Source of the DNA: Dryococelus australis
Taxonomy: Eukaryota; Arthropoda; Insecta; Phasmatodea; Phasmatidae
Assembly: GCA_029891345.1 (NCBI GenBank)
Contig: CM056997.1
Location: 218,134,712-218,198,711 of the forward strand
Length of the DNA stretch: 64,000 nt
Direction: 5' to 3'
Below, in pieces: positions 1 through 11,833 of the stretch (position 1 is its first letter; each line of letters opens with the position of its first letter). Under the pieces are notes generated by a model. It saw only the letters and a program-made list of their open reading frames with translations. It did not search any database and was not told where the DNA came from. Position numbers and translations under genes: made by a program.

Positions 1-134
1 TACAAATTTATGTTTAATTTGCGTGCATGGCATTGTAGATACAGTATAAAATGCTTACCGATCATTATTCTGAATAAAATTCCCTGGCTTACTATAATTA
101 CTTAACTCTACATTACCTAGTACTGGCATAACAA

Positions 135-895
135 GTTTGGTGAAATAATCAGTTGATTAGCTACCGAGATATGACATAACATATTTGTTTATTCATGTTT
201 TGCTTTCTTACAAAATGGCAAACAAAGAAGCCATGTGCAGGGATATTTAACCGTTGTAATATATTCTGTCAGCATACTAAGTTGAATTGCTATTAGTTAC
301 GTGGTTACGTAAATACGACATAATCAATTTAAAACATTCATTTGGCTCCCGTCCGTCCGTCTCCCAGCCGAGCGATTTACAACCAGTCGTCGTACGCTCA
401 TCGTTATTTCATTGCTGCAAACTAATACAAACAAAACTGTTTACAAATAGAAAAAATCCATACAAATCAAACATTTTTGGCGGTATTGTTTGAAAGTACC
501 TGGAATGCGCATACACGTACATTAAGAAAATTTAATGATATAAAATTTTTTTCAATATCACATAAAGCATGATTTTATTACTTTTACTATTACAAGGAAG
601 GAATTCATGCTTGCAAATGTAATTATCAATATATTTTCAGGAAAAATGAAACGTAATTTCATTTCACAGCTACATAAACAAACATTTGAAAACAAAAGAC
701 GGCCAAAACATAACATTGCACACACTACACAGCTTTCTAAATAACTCGGGATGAACGGGTAACAAAATGGTTAAATATCTCTTCACAGAGCTTCTTTTGT
801 TTGCCATTTTATAAGATAGCGCAACATGAATAAACAAATATTGTATGTCATATCTCGTAGATAAAATGTACTAACTAAAGCAATTTATTTAACCA
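135..895. repeat. MITE-like inverted-repeat element
   Basis: Arms of about 115 bp at roughly 150-265 and 765-880 are imperfect reverse complements. Both contain, read inward, CGAGATATGACAT, then TTTGTTTATTCATG, then AAAATGGCAAACAAA, then GATATTTAACC. The interior of about 0.5 kb is non-coding. The layout fits a fold-back or MITE-type non-autonomous element. The termini and target duplication are not clear, so the superfamily is unknown. Confidence 0.55.
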
Positions 896-3449
896 CCATT
901 TCTAATGAAAGTGCCTGACGTACTTAAGATGAGCTTGATGGACTTAATATACATCAGTTTACATTGACCACCATAATTTCACTTGTTTGCCGAATTTGGT
1001 AGGATTCAGTTGGTTGTTATCTGAGGTATCACGTAAAACTTTATTTTTGATACAGCACTTTTGAAAAATTGTCTTATCCTCTTAAATCTCAATTTTTACG
1101 TGGCCCACCATAGTACAACTAATGCCAAATTAGACCGGAATATTTTGAGTAGTGTAAGATATATAATGTAACATACTCACATGGTACTATCACTAAAATG
1201 GCGGGATCTACAACAATATACATCTCTAAATTAAATTCTTACTAGATAAGCTGTCAACCTACAAAGTTGTTCTAAATCGGTTGAACGGTTCCCGAGATAT
1301 TACATAGTGCCCTAAGTATTAAAATTGGCTGCTATTTTGCAAATAAGTACTAATCATAGTCAATCACAATAATTGTGACGGCCTTACAAATTAGCGTACA
1401 TCTTCACTAAGTTTGATAACATTTGGTTCGCGGGTTAAAATACGCATATATCCACATTAAGGTGCAGACGCACGAAACTGCTATCATAGACCTATCTTTC
1501 GTTCGGAAAGAAAACTATAGAGCTGTCATTTTCAAAATGAGCAGCCAGTGTGGTCATAAAGTGTATTGTAAAAATAGGATATCCGAATTACTAAAACCAG
1601 CACCGAGTTTGGTGAAACTCAGGGCCGTCTCAGATGTTTTCAAAAGTACACACACAAATTACATGCACAAAAACACGCACACGCACAGCAAGGTATAGCC
1701 TCTTACGTATAGCCATTCTTCAAAACAGACGTTAAAATGGCATAAGGAATCGATGAATGATTGTTGATCATGTAAGAGTTCTATTTTATTGAATAAATAC
1801 CATTCTTGTGATAGTGATTGTTCAGAAAAAGTTATCAGCGAGAAAACTAATTTAATTCATACAGTGAAGTATATAGGTATATTGATGTTCATTCAAAATT
1901 AACGTATTTATGAACATGAGTTGGTAAGATATTACAACACCACCAGGAATACTCGCTGAAATGCACAAAATGTGGTCTGTTTCACGCTGGTGTAACTACA
2001 TTTGCAAACAAATTATGGATAGTTGGTACAATTTTCAATTAACGTGATCTGGAAATGTTTTTAATATTTGTTAATATAAATTAAATACTCTAACTATAGT
2101 TTGTTCACGGTCAAAAGATCTCTTTCTAAAGCCCTGCTTGGAATCAATTTTCCTTACCATTTTGTATCTTTCCGTCATGTGTAAATATAAACATTGCCAT
2201 GGGCCTCATCACTTTATTCATGTTCTAGCCGAGAGAAACCGTGTGAATGTTAGGAATACAAAGGTGTTACTAATATACAAATTTATACTGTAATGTGAGT
2301 AAGAAAAAAAACAAAATCTTTAGTAACTTCGTTCGCTATCGATTGAAACATAAAATTCACAATACAATGTCAAGTATTACCAAACAAATTTTATTCACTC
2401 TCTATCAAATTAATTGGGAGCCTGAAAGCCAGTGAGTGAAGGGTATTCTTGCGTAGCGATATTTTTCAAAGGTTTGTTTCAAAAGTGCTGTAAAGAGATG
2501 TATGTGAAAGGTTGTACGTTAGTAAATATATGCGTAAGGTGCGCTATACCAAGAAGGATGAGTGTTGTTGTGTGAGTATGTACTGGATTTCCCTTAACAA
2601 CTACAGACATGTAGCCTACGTACAACATTAGTGGGTAGTGTAATTGTAACTCGTAAAACCCGCCAATAGTAAGTTTATTTGCATACGACCCTCTGCAGGA
2701 TCTAGGAAAATATACTGTTGTCACATTTCACACATTACATTCATTTCAATTATTGATGTGTTGGAAACAAAACAACCATTTTCTGTGTCAGTTGAGCATA
2801 ATATAACGATCATTTACTTAACCTGATAAAAACTGGTGACCGGTTCCCCTCAGGCTCAAGATGCAGTATTAAACCCACCTTTTGACGTCATTGCCAAGAC
2901 ACTTACCTCTTGTATGTGAGCTGAAATTACCTATGACAATAACCGCTTTGTAATAAAAGAAAGATGTTCTGTTTACTAAGGGAAAGGAAAGGTACAATGT
3001 CTATGCTCGCAGGAAAGTAACGCTCAACTTTGTCAGGGTTTCAGGTTACACCAATGTTTATGTTTATTGACAGTTATGGTAATTATTTACACATGTCTTT
3101 CGGATACTATCATACATCTATTTACATGTTGTTTTGAATAAGAATAATTAAATTATCCCTCCTAGGCTTATGAATATCTTAATTTCACACACGTAATATT
3201 ATTTTTATTGTATGCCACCATTCCTAATTTTCTTATATTTCTATTACTATTTGTGTTTATCTATAACACATGTACACGTATTCTGAGGTAAGAGGTTATA
3301 ATTTGTATATGTTAATTTATATTTTCCGAGTAATTTACATGTTTGCATAATTCTTTTCTTTAATTTTGAAACGTATTCATTTCTTTGTTTGTTGTTTTAA
3401 AAGCTAGTTAATATTTAATTATTTACTTTGTTTGGTTACCGGAAATAGT

Positions 3450-3720
3450 TAAGCCCTATTACGTCACGTGTTAGGAATGTTGCTGGAAGGGCTTGCTTCT
3501 GGATGGGACCTTTGAAGGTCTAGCAGCGTAATATTTCGCTGGTATTTTCATTAAGAAAAACCCCAGCGTCTGCGTAAGGGTAGAACATACCTTATTACCC
3601 AGAGGTTCCAGTTAGTATTTAAGAGCCGGCCAAGTGAAGAACTGGGCTGAGCCTCTTGTAATTATCAGCTATATTTATGAGTGTTTAAGGCCTAAGAAGA
3701 GATGCGAAGACCTTTTTGAC
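3450..3720 (+). promoter_or_regulatory. possible promoter or LTR-like block
   Basis: A locally less AT-rich block with an E-box-like CACGTG near 3467, a TATA-like TATTTAAGAG near 3616 and a moderately G+C-rich leader after it. No coding region follows. It could be part of an old solo LTR, but I could not find paired ends. Weak call. Confidence 0.2.
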
Positions 3721-5374
3721 GCCATGTTAAAGACTTAAGGTTTGGCATACGTTCAGGTGATGCTTCATTATTTCTGAGGTCTACTATTTATTTGATTACG
3801 TATTGAAGTGTTCTACAGAGACTAAATTGACTCTACTTTCGTTCAGAATTATCTACAGAGTTTTTCGTTTGAGATTTTTCATGTTTTATATGAATGTAGT
3901 ACCCAGTAGTCCTGAACACTGGAGCAAAGGATAGTTTCTAATGATTTGGGGAACCCAATAATTTATAAGAGTAGTGAACTTTCTATAGTATCAACTTTTA
4001 TTTTAGATTAGATGTGTTCATGAATAATCAGTTTAAAGGTACAGTGAATACGAGACTTGTGTTAGTAATTTTCATGGGACTGATTTGGTCCTTTTTAAAC
4101 TCATGTAAGGAAAGGAAACTCTAAATGATAACTATTTCCGGGAAACTATAGTTTAAAGCTATATTATTTGCAAGTTTAAGTTATTTTATTTTGTTGCAGA
4201 TTTTAATATTTTGTTTTAATTATTTTATTAAAATTTTTCATTTTTCATTTTTGAAAGGATGGCGGTATAAAATATAATAAACAGTAATCATACTTGCTTA
4301 CACACTATTTAACTGATTTTATCATATATAATTTTAATTTTGACATACAAATAATTTTTTATTTCATTAAAGTATTTTCATAGAAGTTCATTGGAATAAT
4401 TGATGGTTATTTTCTGGTTAAATCCTTTTTTAATTAATATCAGTTAATCCCAGTGGTTTGTTTTTATTTAAATATATTATCACAGTGTTTATCAGTATAA
4501 GTTTGTCTTTCCTAAGCATTGCAGAGTTCCAGTGTCTACAAGGTGTTCTACCTAAGGTAAAATGTGGTAATATTTCAGTAAACAAATACATGTTCTGTCA
4601 CTTTCTGTCACATTTGACAAATCTACTCTGTAAACCTACACCTAGCTTAGAACCCTCTACAACTTTAAGTTTTAGCTTGCTCTTATATTTGTTTCAATAT
4701 ATTTCTACCAGACGTAGAATTAATACGAGCTGAAACAATAATAATGTGGATGGCCCTGGATGGTAATATAGACAAAACAATTTAAAGGAATCTTAATTGC
4801 CGTTAGGTAATGGTCATTCCTACTGGACGCTGTACCTATCTACAAATACTTTGCGACACGTAAAACCAGTTTCTGAACTGCAACTCAGTGCAAGCTTAAC
4901 ATGTCTTAAATGAAACATTTTGACTGGATTAAATATTTAAAAACTTGCAATGACTGGCTTGCTAATGCTAGATGAGACTCTAGAATATTTCTTAGGGCAT
5001 TTGTGGTTAAACTGATGGAGTCTGTGGTTATGGCGCGTTTTTAACATTTCATCCGTTCAAATGTTCTAGAAGGAATTTCATTAAGGGCTCCACCATAATA
5101 ATGAAAAAGTAAAAATACTAATATTTTCAGGCGTAGCAAGACTCGAAGGAAATTCAATTTATTTTGTAGGAGGTAGGGTAGGAGGCAGAACCGGGACCCT
5201 AAACGAAATAATTAAAAACGAAATTAGTTTCTCAATATTATTACTCAAAAGTTTGGAAACAGTGATAAAATTCAATTGCATGTGAAAGAAAAAAAAGACA
5301 AACATACATTTATTTATCCACTGAGAGTTATAAATCAAACAACTTGCAAGTCTCACTATTAATTGGTTTACCCC

Positions 5375-5665
5375 ATTGCTGCGGGCACGCGTAAGCTTAC
5401 CCTAGAGCTTGCCAAGACGCGCCAGTGGCAGAGAAGCGACGTGTATCCAGGGCGCGGCCACAGGCAAGGAGACCCCTTAGAAACACGGATATGTTTGGAC
5501 TTCAGAGGCGACTATATAGCACCGGCGGAGGCTGGTAGCAAGGTCTGACTGCAGCCTGACGACGAGGAGGCAAGATGGAGTGGCGAAGGGTGTGCCGAGA
5601 TCCGTCGTAGCGAGACTACACGATGAGCAGCCTTCGGCAACAGCATCAAGGTGATAACGAGCTGG
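5375..5665. other. GC-rich island in AT-rich DNA
   Basis: About 290 bp of clearly higher G+C than either side, with a TATA-like TATATAGCACC near 5512. It holds a 61-codon open frame on the plus strand that resembles nothing I know. Base composition unlike its neighbours suggests an inserted fragment, for example part of an LTR or an exon fragment. Function unknown. Confidence 0.3.
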
Positions 5666-6208
5666 TGACTTAAGTAAAAACTGTAGCTAACTTTGTAATG
5701 GCATGGCGTAACGTAGAGTCAGTAAGTTAATAGTTTCAATCTATTTAACTCCGCCGTTAAAGTAACTTAACTTATTGTTCAGTATTATATGTGAATTGAT
5801 GTAAAACGCTGTACGTTTTAAAGCTTGACAAAATATATTAATGTAGTTGTTAAATGAGTGTACCATTTGTCTACATCCCCAAATATAATCTGTTCGGTAC
5901 GCCCATAAGGCGAAATCACACCATATATGGGAGTACAACTGAGTGTCTACTGGGGTAAAACTGGGTAGCATTACTTTTTATTTCTTAGAGACGGACGACA
6001 CACAAATTCGAGCAGATCATCAGTATCCCATCATGTGCAGCCTTCGTGTGCCCACCTCTTGCATTTCAGGCACTTCGCCGAATCGTATGCCTTCTTGGAA
6101 GATGAATAAGATTATTTACAACGAAGACAAAATGGATCTCGTTCATCATAATCGACAGAAGAATTAAAATCACTACGACGGCATTTTTTTAAATTTCTGC
6201 TCACTACA

Positions 6209-7602
6209 AAGCTCGTCCATAGGCGAATTCATCTTCTTTTCACCTTCTGTTCAGTAATAAATGTGGTGACATTGTCTTCAAAAAGCTCATTTTGGTATGG
6301 AGATTCGGTTTCCACCACAGCTTTAACCTTCAACTTACCTGAAGAATTCCTCTGGTAGTGTGGGACAGGAAGGATGCCTTTCGGTGAAACTGAGAAGTAC
6401 TCCGGATGTGGAGTTAAATCCGACTTGCTAGACTGCTGGGAAGACTTTGATATATTAATTTATCACTGTTTTCAATGTTCGTAGATGGTCCAGGTTGTGG
6501 AGTTAAACTTATGATGTTTCATTATTTATACAATATTGTGTTTGGGATGCTGCAGGGATTCATTCTGTGGTCTCTGATGGTGCTAAATTATTCTCTTCGA
6601 ACACATGTTCATTAAATGGATAGACTCCGGTTTTCATGGACCCAAAAATTGTATTCTGCATCGTAGCTGCCTTCACATAAGCGCGTCCAAAAAGTCCAGC
6701 AATTTGAAATTGGGTTACAACTAGTCCGGAATTGTTAAGCAGCCATGTCTTAACTTCCTTCCTGTAAAATACACTTAAACGTACCATAAAACTAATATCT
6801 AATGGTTGCAACTTAAGTGTGCAATGTGGAGGAAAGCAGACAATAACAACAGATTTTTCCCGCGTCATATCAATGACAGATACAATTTTTTTTACATGGG
6901 TCGCGTGCCTATCGAGTAACAAAAGAACAGGTTCATTTTTCGTAGGTTTCGTATGGTGAATAAAATGTTCTAGCCACTGTAAGAATATGTCTGCCTGCAT
7001 CCACCCACTTGGATGGCATGCTGCAATTATTCCTGGTGGTGCGCTATTAAGAAATTTTCCCTTTATTCTAACTCTCGGGAAAACAAGAAGAGGTGGGACG
7101 CAATGTCCTGCCGCCGAGAAACAAAGTTCTGCTGTAACCAATTGCCCTCGCTCTGCTGAAGTCAGAGCTCCAACTTCCCTCCTACACTTCCGAGCCAACA
7201 CTTTGGGCTGGGACTTGAAAACCTATGTGATACCTGTCTCGTTAACATTATGAATTATTTCTGGTGAAAAGTTGCGCCTCTGAAAGAAGCTTGTAAGAAT
7301 CTCGAATAATTTCACCACTGCAGTCTTGTTGAACCCCATTGCCCACGCAGATGAAGTGGCCTCGGGTTTCCTTAGTGTCATATCTGGATGACGTTTCAGA
7401 AATCCGCTGAGAGAATCAATGCCACCATATTTATTTTCATGGATGAGAGTATGTTTTAAATGGTTCTTTTCTACCAAGTTGTATGCCAGGTGACGTATCT
7501 TTTTCGTTTTAAGTCCAAACAATCTACTCTCCATTAATGTTATGAAATAAATTAATTCATTACCTTCTTCTGGGGTGGAAACGCACTTGAAGTTTCCCAT
7601 TT
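6209..7602 (-). pseudogene. pogo/Tigger-like transposase, exon 2 (decayed)
   Basis: Main exon of a DDE transposase of the pogo/Tigger branch of Tc1/mariner. The N-terminal part (7602 down to 7223) carries the CENP-B-type DNA-binding region, with GFLKRHP and LRKPEATS, and ends in the first catalytic block, which reads NVNETG: the expected first Asp is Asn. A one-base shift after codon ACA at about 7228 moves to the next frame (7201 to 6560), with LTSAERG, LLLLDRHATH (second Asp) and LQPLDIS (third Asp). Two more frame changes lead to a C-terminal tail that ends in a TGA near 6209. The exon starts directly after a TTTTCTTTCAG acceptor at 7603. It is not a functional transposase. Terminal inverted repeats were not found. 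Confidence 0.9.
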
Positions 7603-8203
7603 CTGAAAGAAAAGAAAAAAAGGACCGTACAATATTTTAAGCAAATAGCATTTCGATATAGAATGTTTGGGGTAATTCACCAGTGGGTGTTTACATCATA
7701 AACGCCTACTGGTTTGCTAACGACAGTATTCCCTACAGAAATACAGTAGCTTTTACAATAGGCCCCGACATAGTTCAAATTAAAAATCTCATACCATCTT
7801 TAGGACGATTACAAATAATACATTAATTAAAGTGATAAAAAAGTACAATGTTTGGCTGTGCTTGGATGATATTTGAAAGCCTACCCCACTACTCCGTTAA
7901 AATGTGCATTATTATTACTATTAATATTTTTTTTACTGCTTAGAATGGTAATTCTTGCACAGTAATAGCATTTATATGAAATTATCAAACATAAAGAATT
8001 TAATTTGTGAAATCATTTATTCCCACAGTAATTATCCTAGTTATAGATTTAAACTTTCTCAGTTGTTGCTAGAAGTATCATATGATTTGTATATGAAAAT
8101 AATTTAGTATAATTTCTTTTTTGAGATTTCACTTTTTTAAGAACAATAACAATAGAAACGACAAGGATTGGAATATTTATATGAAACACAAATATACCTT
8201 TAC
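7603..8203 (-). other. intron of the pogo-like gene
   Basis: Between the helix-turn-helix exon and the main exon lies about 600 bp of AT-rich sequence with no homology to the protein. On the minus strand it begins with a GT (GGG/GTAAAG at 8203, or alternatively AAG/GTATAT at 8197) and ends in a long pyrimidine run plus CAG at 7605-7603. The protein homology resumes immediately after, so this reads as a genuine spliceosomal intron of the ancestral transposase gene. Confidence 0.7.
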
Positions 8204-8398
8204 CCGCTGTTTCTTTCTGTGTAACATCTCCCAGTTTGACATTTTTAACCCGTTCTTCTAATGTGGACTGAGGAACGTTGTGTGTCAAAGCTGCCTTTTA
8301 TAACCTATCGTTTGGTTGATTACTTCATTTAAATCTTTGGCCGTATTTTCTTCCGTCGAAGGTTGACGTTGGGTTTTACGAATGTATGTACGAGGCAT
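8204..8398 (-). pseudogene. pogo-like transposase, exon 1 (psq-type HTH)
   Basis: The ATG at 8398 opens MPRTYIRKTQRQ, the typical start of pogo/Tigger transposases, followed by a helix-turn-helix ending in VPQSTLEERVK. The frame is broken by a single-base shift near 8290, inside the helix-turn-helix, and a stop follows in the original frame. Just upstream is TTGGTTTTTCAG, a good splice acceptor (8415), and a GTGAGT donor lies at 8657-8652, so a 5' leader intron of about 240 bp is likely. Confidence 0.8.
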
Positions 8399-8659
8399 AT
8401 TCAGTAGCAAATTTCTGAAAAACCAACAAAATGTTAAATTTTATAGACAGGGGATATTCTTGCCATTGTTAGACATCTGATTTGTTTAAATAACATAGTT
8501 TAATAACACTTAAATTTGAAAAAAGCATTTCCTATTATGTTTACTCCGAGTGTCATTGCTCGAAATACAATGTTTATGAAACGCATGCATCCAAATGTTT
8601 TCGTTTATTTAGTAACAAAAATCTTTTTTAATTAACGGGGCAGGACAGGGTACTCACGG

Positions 8660-10060
8660 GGTAGAAGCGGGTATATCCGATTCTACACCATCACAGCCAC
8701 CCGATTCTGCCTCAAACACACTATTTGTTGTTTTGGCTAAGAAAGAAAAACCGAAACAACTAAACACATAAAATATAATATGTTCGTTTACTACACAGGT
8801 ATGTTGTTTCGTTAATCGTACCCTGAATATCTTCAACCAATTTCTGCTGTATCTGTAGGCACGACGAAACAACGACGACATAAAAACTTTCGCACATAAA
8901 ATGTAACATTGCCTCTATCAAAGTCACACAGCGACGGTCACGCATCAGCGCTCTGTTGGCCACTATTGGAAGCACTCCCTTTCGGTTAAACCAATTTCCG
9001 ACTTCGGAGAGAAAGCATCATCATACTGGCCAGAAAGCAGTGTAACCGGATGCCCCCCCCCCCCCTAGCTGGTCGTACCCCTCGTTCCCCTACGTCGTCT
9101 ACAAATCTAGCTATATCTTACAACTGCACCGCGAAAGGGACTAGCAGGCACACACTTCGTCGCAGAATCATTTCAGATCTCTCCTCAGTTATAATTGATC
9201 TGTATGCTAGAATTCCTCGATTGTGGAGTCAGAATGTTATATTATTACTGTGGCAGACAGCACTTCGGTGTGCAACAGTATGTATAGAGAACATTTTTTG
9301 CTTTTGCTCTAGTTATTTGGGTGCAAAAGAAGCCAACAAATTTAAGTGGTGACAACCCACTCCCAAGTTTTCTCAGTACTACGTAATTTAAGATGGTCGG
9401 TATCAGTCAACTCGCCTTCTCTTAAATAAGCTTTTTACCGAGAATGGTAATATTAATCAAAAAAGTTTTTAGGCAAAAATGGTTGAAAGTTAAATTGCTT
9501 CAATAATCTTATTTTCTCAAATATTTAGTTTTGTAATGTATAATGTTCGTATTATTAGTATGCATATAATATCTTTATGTTATATATACCATTAGCGCCA
9601 AAAAATAATTGTATGAAACCAAACATTGTTGTAAATTTCACATAATATTAGTCGTATTGCTTAAATACACCATTTGAAGTCCATAAAGAAATTTGTTTGC
9701 CATTTGTTTCAGGACAAAGCAGTGGCAATTTTACACGACCTCAACTGCTTTGTTTATAAAGGTAAAAGTCAATCTTTAAAATTGTTTTAAGTTAAACGTT
9801 TTTAAAATTTCTTTAGCACATTGCATTTAATTGGGTTAATGCAAACAATTCAATCAGTCTGAATAGTGATGGATTTCGGAACTGGCCACTATGGCTTGTA
9901 TTTCTAGTGCAATTCAGTAGACACCTTCATCGCAAGCTACTGCAAGATTCTTCTGTTTCAAAGTGAATGAGTGAATAAATTTGGGTGGCTTTTAACATCA
10001 GGGTCTTGAGAGCCGATGAGGGAATTGGGGTGAGTATGGAGAAGTGCCGGAATGAAAGGG
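8660..10060. other. non-coding stretch
   Basis: No protein homology seen on either strand. It includes a pure run of 13 C residues at 9053-9065 and otherwise ordinary AT-rich sequence. The part nearest 8660 may hold the 5' end of the pogo-like element. Confidence 0.5.
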
Positions 10061-10074
10061 CTGGGGAAACGAGA

Positions 10075-10157
10075 AATCCCCGGGAATGGCTCAGCTGGGG
10101 AATGAACCCGGTTATCCTTGGTGGTAGGCTAACCACTCAGAAACCGCTGGCCCTCAG
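10075..10157 (-). repeat. tRNA-like SINE head
   Basis: On the minus strand, CTGAGTGGTTAGCC (10140-10127) resembles a pol III A box and GGGTTCATTCCCC (10109-10097) a B box, with tRNA-like spacing. The cloverleaf is imperfect and the body downstream is not tRNA, so this is a SINE head rather than a tRNA gene. A second copy lies at 39553-39634. Confidence 0.5.
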
Positions 10158-10783
10158 GGAACAAAATAACTCTGAAAAAGCAGTGGTAATTTCTGTGGTA
10201 CAACATGAAACATTTAGATAATTGCTGCCACAGATCTCATCGGAAAAATCGTCATAAATTTTCTTCATGCTCTCTCTCATTGTACATTCTGTGGTAAGGT
10301 TGTGGCTTCGAATAACATCTGGTATATATTCTGGAGTTAATCTGGAAGAGGAAAGCATAAAAGACTTTGATTTCCTGGTTGTTAAGTTTGATTTAACTTG
10401 ATTGAGAGGGGAGTCCTTACAGCTCGTGAAGATTCACATATTCAAAAATTCTCAGATTTCCCCTTACGTGATTTCTTATTCAATAACACATATACGGTTC
10501 CTGACATCTGTAATACAACTAGGACATTACCTTCTTAATCTCTCCTTGCATGGCTTATGAATGTTGTATTCAAGTGTTGTGTTAATGCACTCGTAGACTG
10601 ACAGCTTGCTCTTTGTAATACGAGGGTGAGTGCTTTCCATCGTAATAATGTTTATAACATTCGCTGATCACATTATTATAAAATATATTATCAATTCTAA
10701 TACTGGATAACTAATACCATAATCGGTCCTTTCATATAGCGGATGCTTCTCATAGTTAAATATCATACCCCAGCAAACACAAC

Positions 10784-11050
10784 CTGTCGGCAAAGTGTCG
10801 GCAGATTGTCGGCCCTGATACCTGTACTGTCGGCAAAGTGTCGGCAGATTGTTGGCCTGATACCTGTACTGTCGGCAAAGTGTCGGCAGATTGTCGGCCC
10901 GATACCTGTACTGTCGGCAAAGTGTCGGCAGATTGTTGGCCTGATACCTGTACTGTCGGCAAAGTGTCGGCAGATTGTCGGCCCGATACCTGTACTGTCG
11001 GCAAAGTGTCGGCAGATTGTTGGCCCGATACCTGTGCTGTCAGCAACTGT
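10784..11050. repeat. 42-bp minisatellite, six units
   Basis: Units start at 10784 (43 bp), 10827, 10869, 10911, 10953 and 10995, with a partial unit at 11037. Each contains CTGTCGGCAAAG, then TGTCGGCAGATTGT, then a GATACCTGTA segment. Units alternate between CGGCCC-type and TGGCCT-type versions over most of the array, so the real period may be an 84-bp dimer. Because 42 is a multiple of three, the array is open in several frames, but none looks like a protein. The array and about 0.3 kb of flank are missing from X copy 2. Confidence 0.95.
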
Positions 11051-11803
11051 CGTTTCAAGGCCAGAAGATAGCCATCTGACAATGGCGTGGTGTCATTATG
11101 AGACAGGTTGCTAGCCGTTAGAAAAAAGACAGTGGCGCGCAGTATTTTTTAGGATAACAGCTGAATATCACCGAAAATATGTCGGCATGACATCGAAGAG
11201 CAAACACGTTGCAAACATCTTAAAAAATGTTTCTGGGCCGATTCCCAACAGTCAGCCGCCAGTCCATATTTCCATTGGGCCGCTTCCAGTATAAGACAGC
11301 GGACCGGTATCGGCTGACCGGAGTTTGTCGGCTAGCTTTTTCCAGTCTGATTCTGGCCTGTGTTTTCCGTGTTTTCTGGGACATTTGTTTATTGAATGCA
11401 TCTTAGCATCTGGGTGATGTTCAGCCCTGTTCCTCTTAAGTATGATCGGCTCCAAGATTGTGCATTTGAAGCAATAATCCTAGGAAACGAAAAGAGCCAT
11501 TTTAATGTGAAAACTGCTACATAACAACAAATATAATAAAAGTGAAGAAAAATCAATCACACAACTGCAGTAAATTTATAATATAAACAAGGTGAAAGGT
11601 AAAATCGCATACAATATCAATCCCATTTGAGAAGTTGATAAGTTATTCATCTTTTTCGGACAACTGTTCAGCCTCGTGTGGTGTAACCATTGGTCAAATT
11701 GAAAATTTCATGCAATATTTGTGTTCAAATCTAAAAATACACAAGCCTTTAATATTCCTTTTTGAACATCCAAAGTTAGTTACTGACGAAAGGACGGACA
11801 AAG

Positions 11804-11833
11804 GCGCGCGCGCGCGCGTGTGTGTGTGTGTGT
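11804..11833. repeat. (GC)n(TG)n microsatellite
   Basis: A run of GC dinucleotides passing directly into TG dinucleotides. It has Z-DNA-forming alternation. X copy 2 has a much shorter, interrupted version near 58530. Confidence 0.9.

Larger units (their letters stand above)
1..5360. other. AT-rich non-coding stretch
   Basis: No reading frame here resembles a known family on either strand; the open stretches are short and of chance length. The left 1.4 kb holds an inverted-repeat element and several weak copies of a motif containing 'CGAGATAT' (near 170, 850 on the minus strand, and 1296). A promoter-like block lies at about 3450-3720. The rest is A+T-rich DNA without visible tandem structure. 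Confidence 0.6.

Noticed and set aside
10784..11050. CRISPR array
   Set aside because: Units are contiguous without unique spacers, and the context is eukaryotic transposon DNA.
10743..11114. Open frames of 77-123 codons on both strands across the minisatellite
   Set aside because: A 42-bp unit without stops is automatically open in several frames; no start context and no homology.
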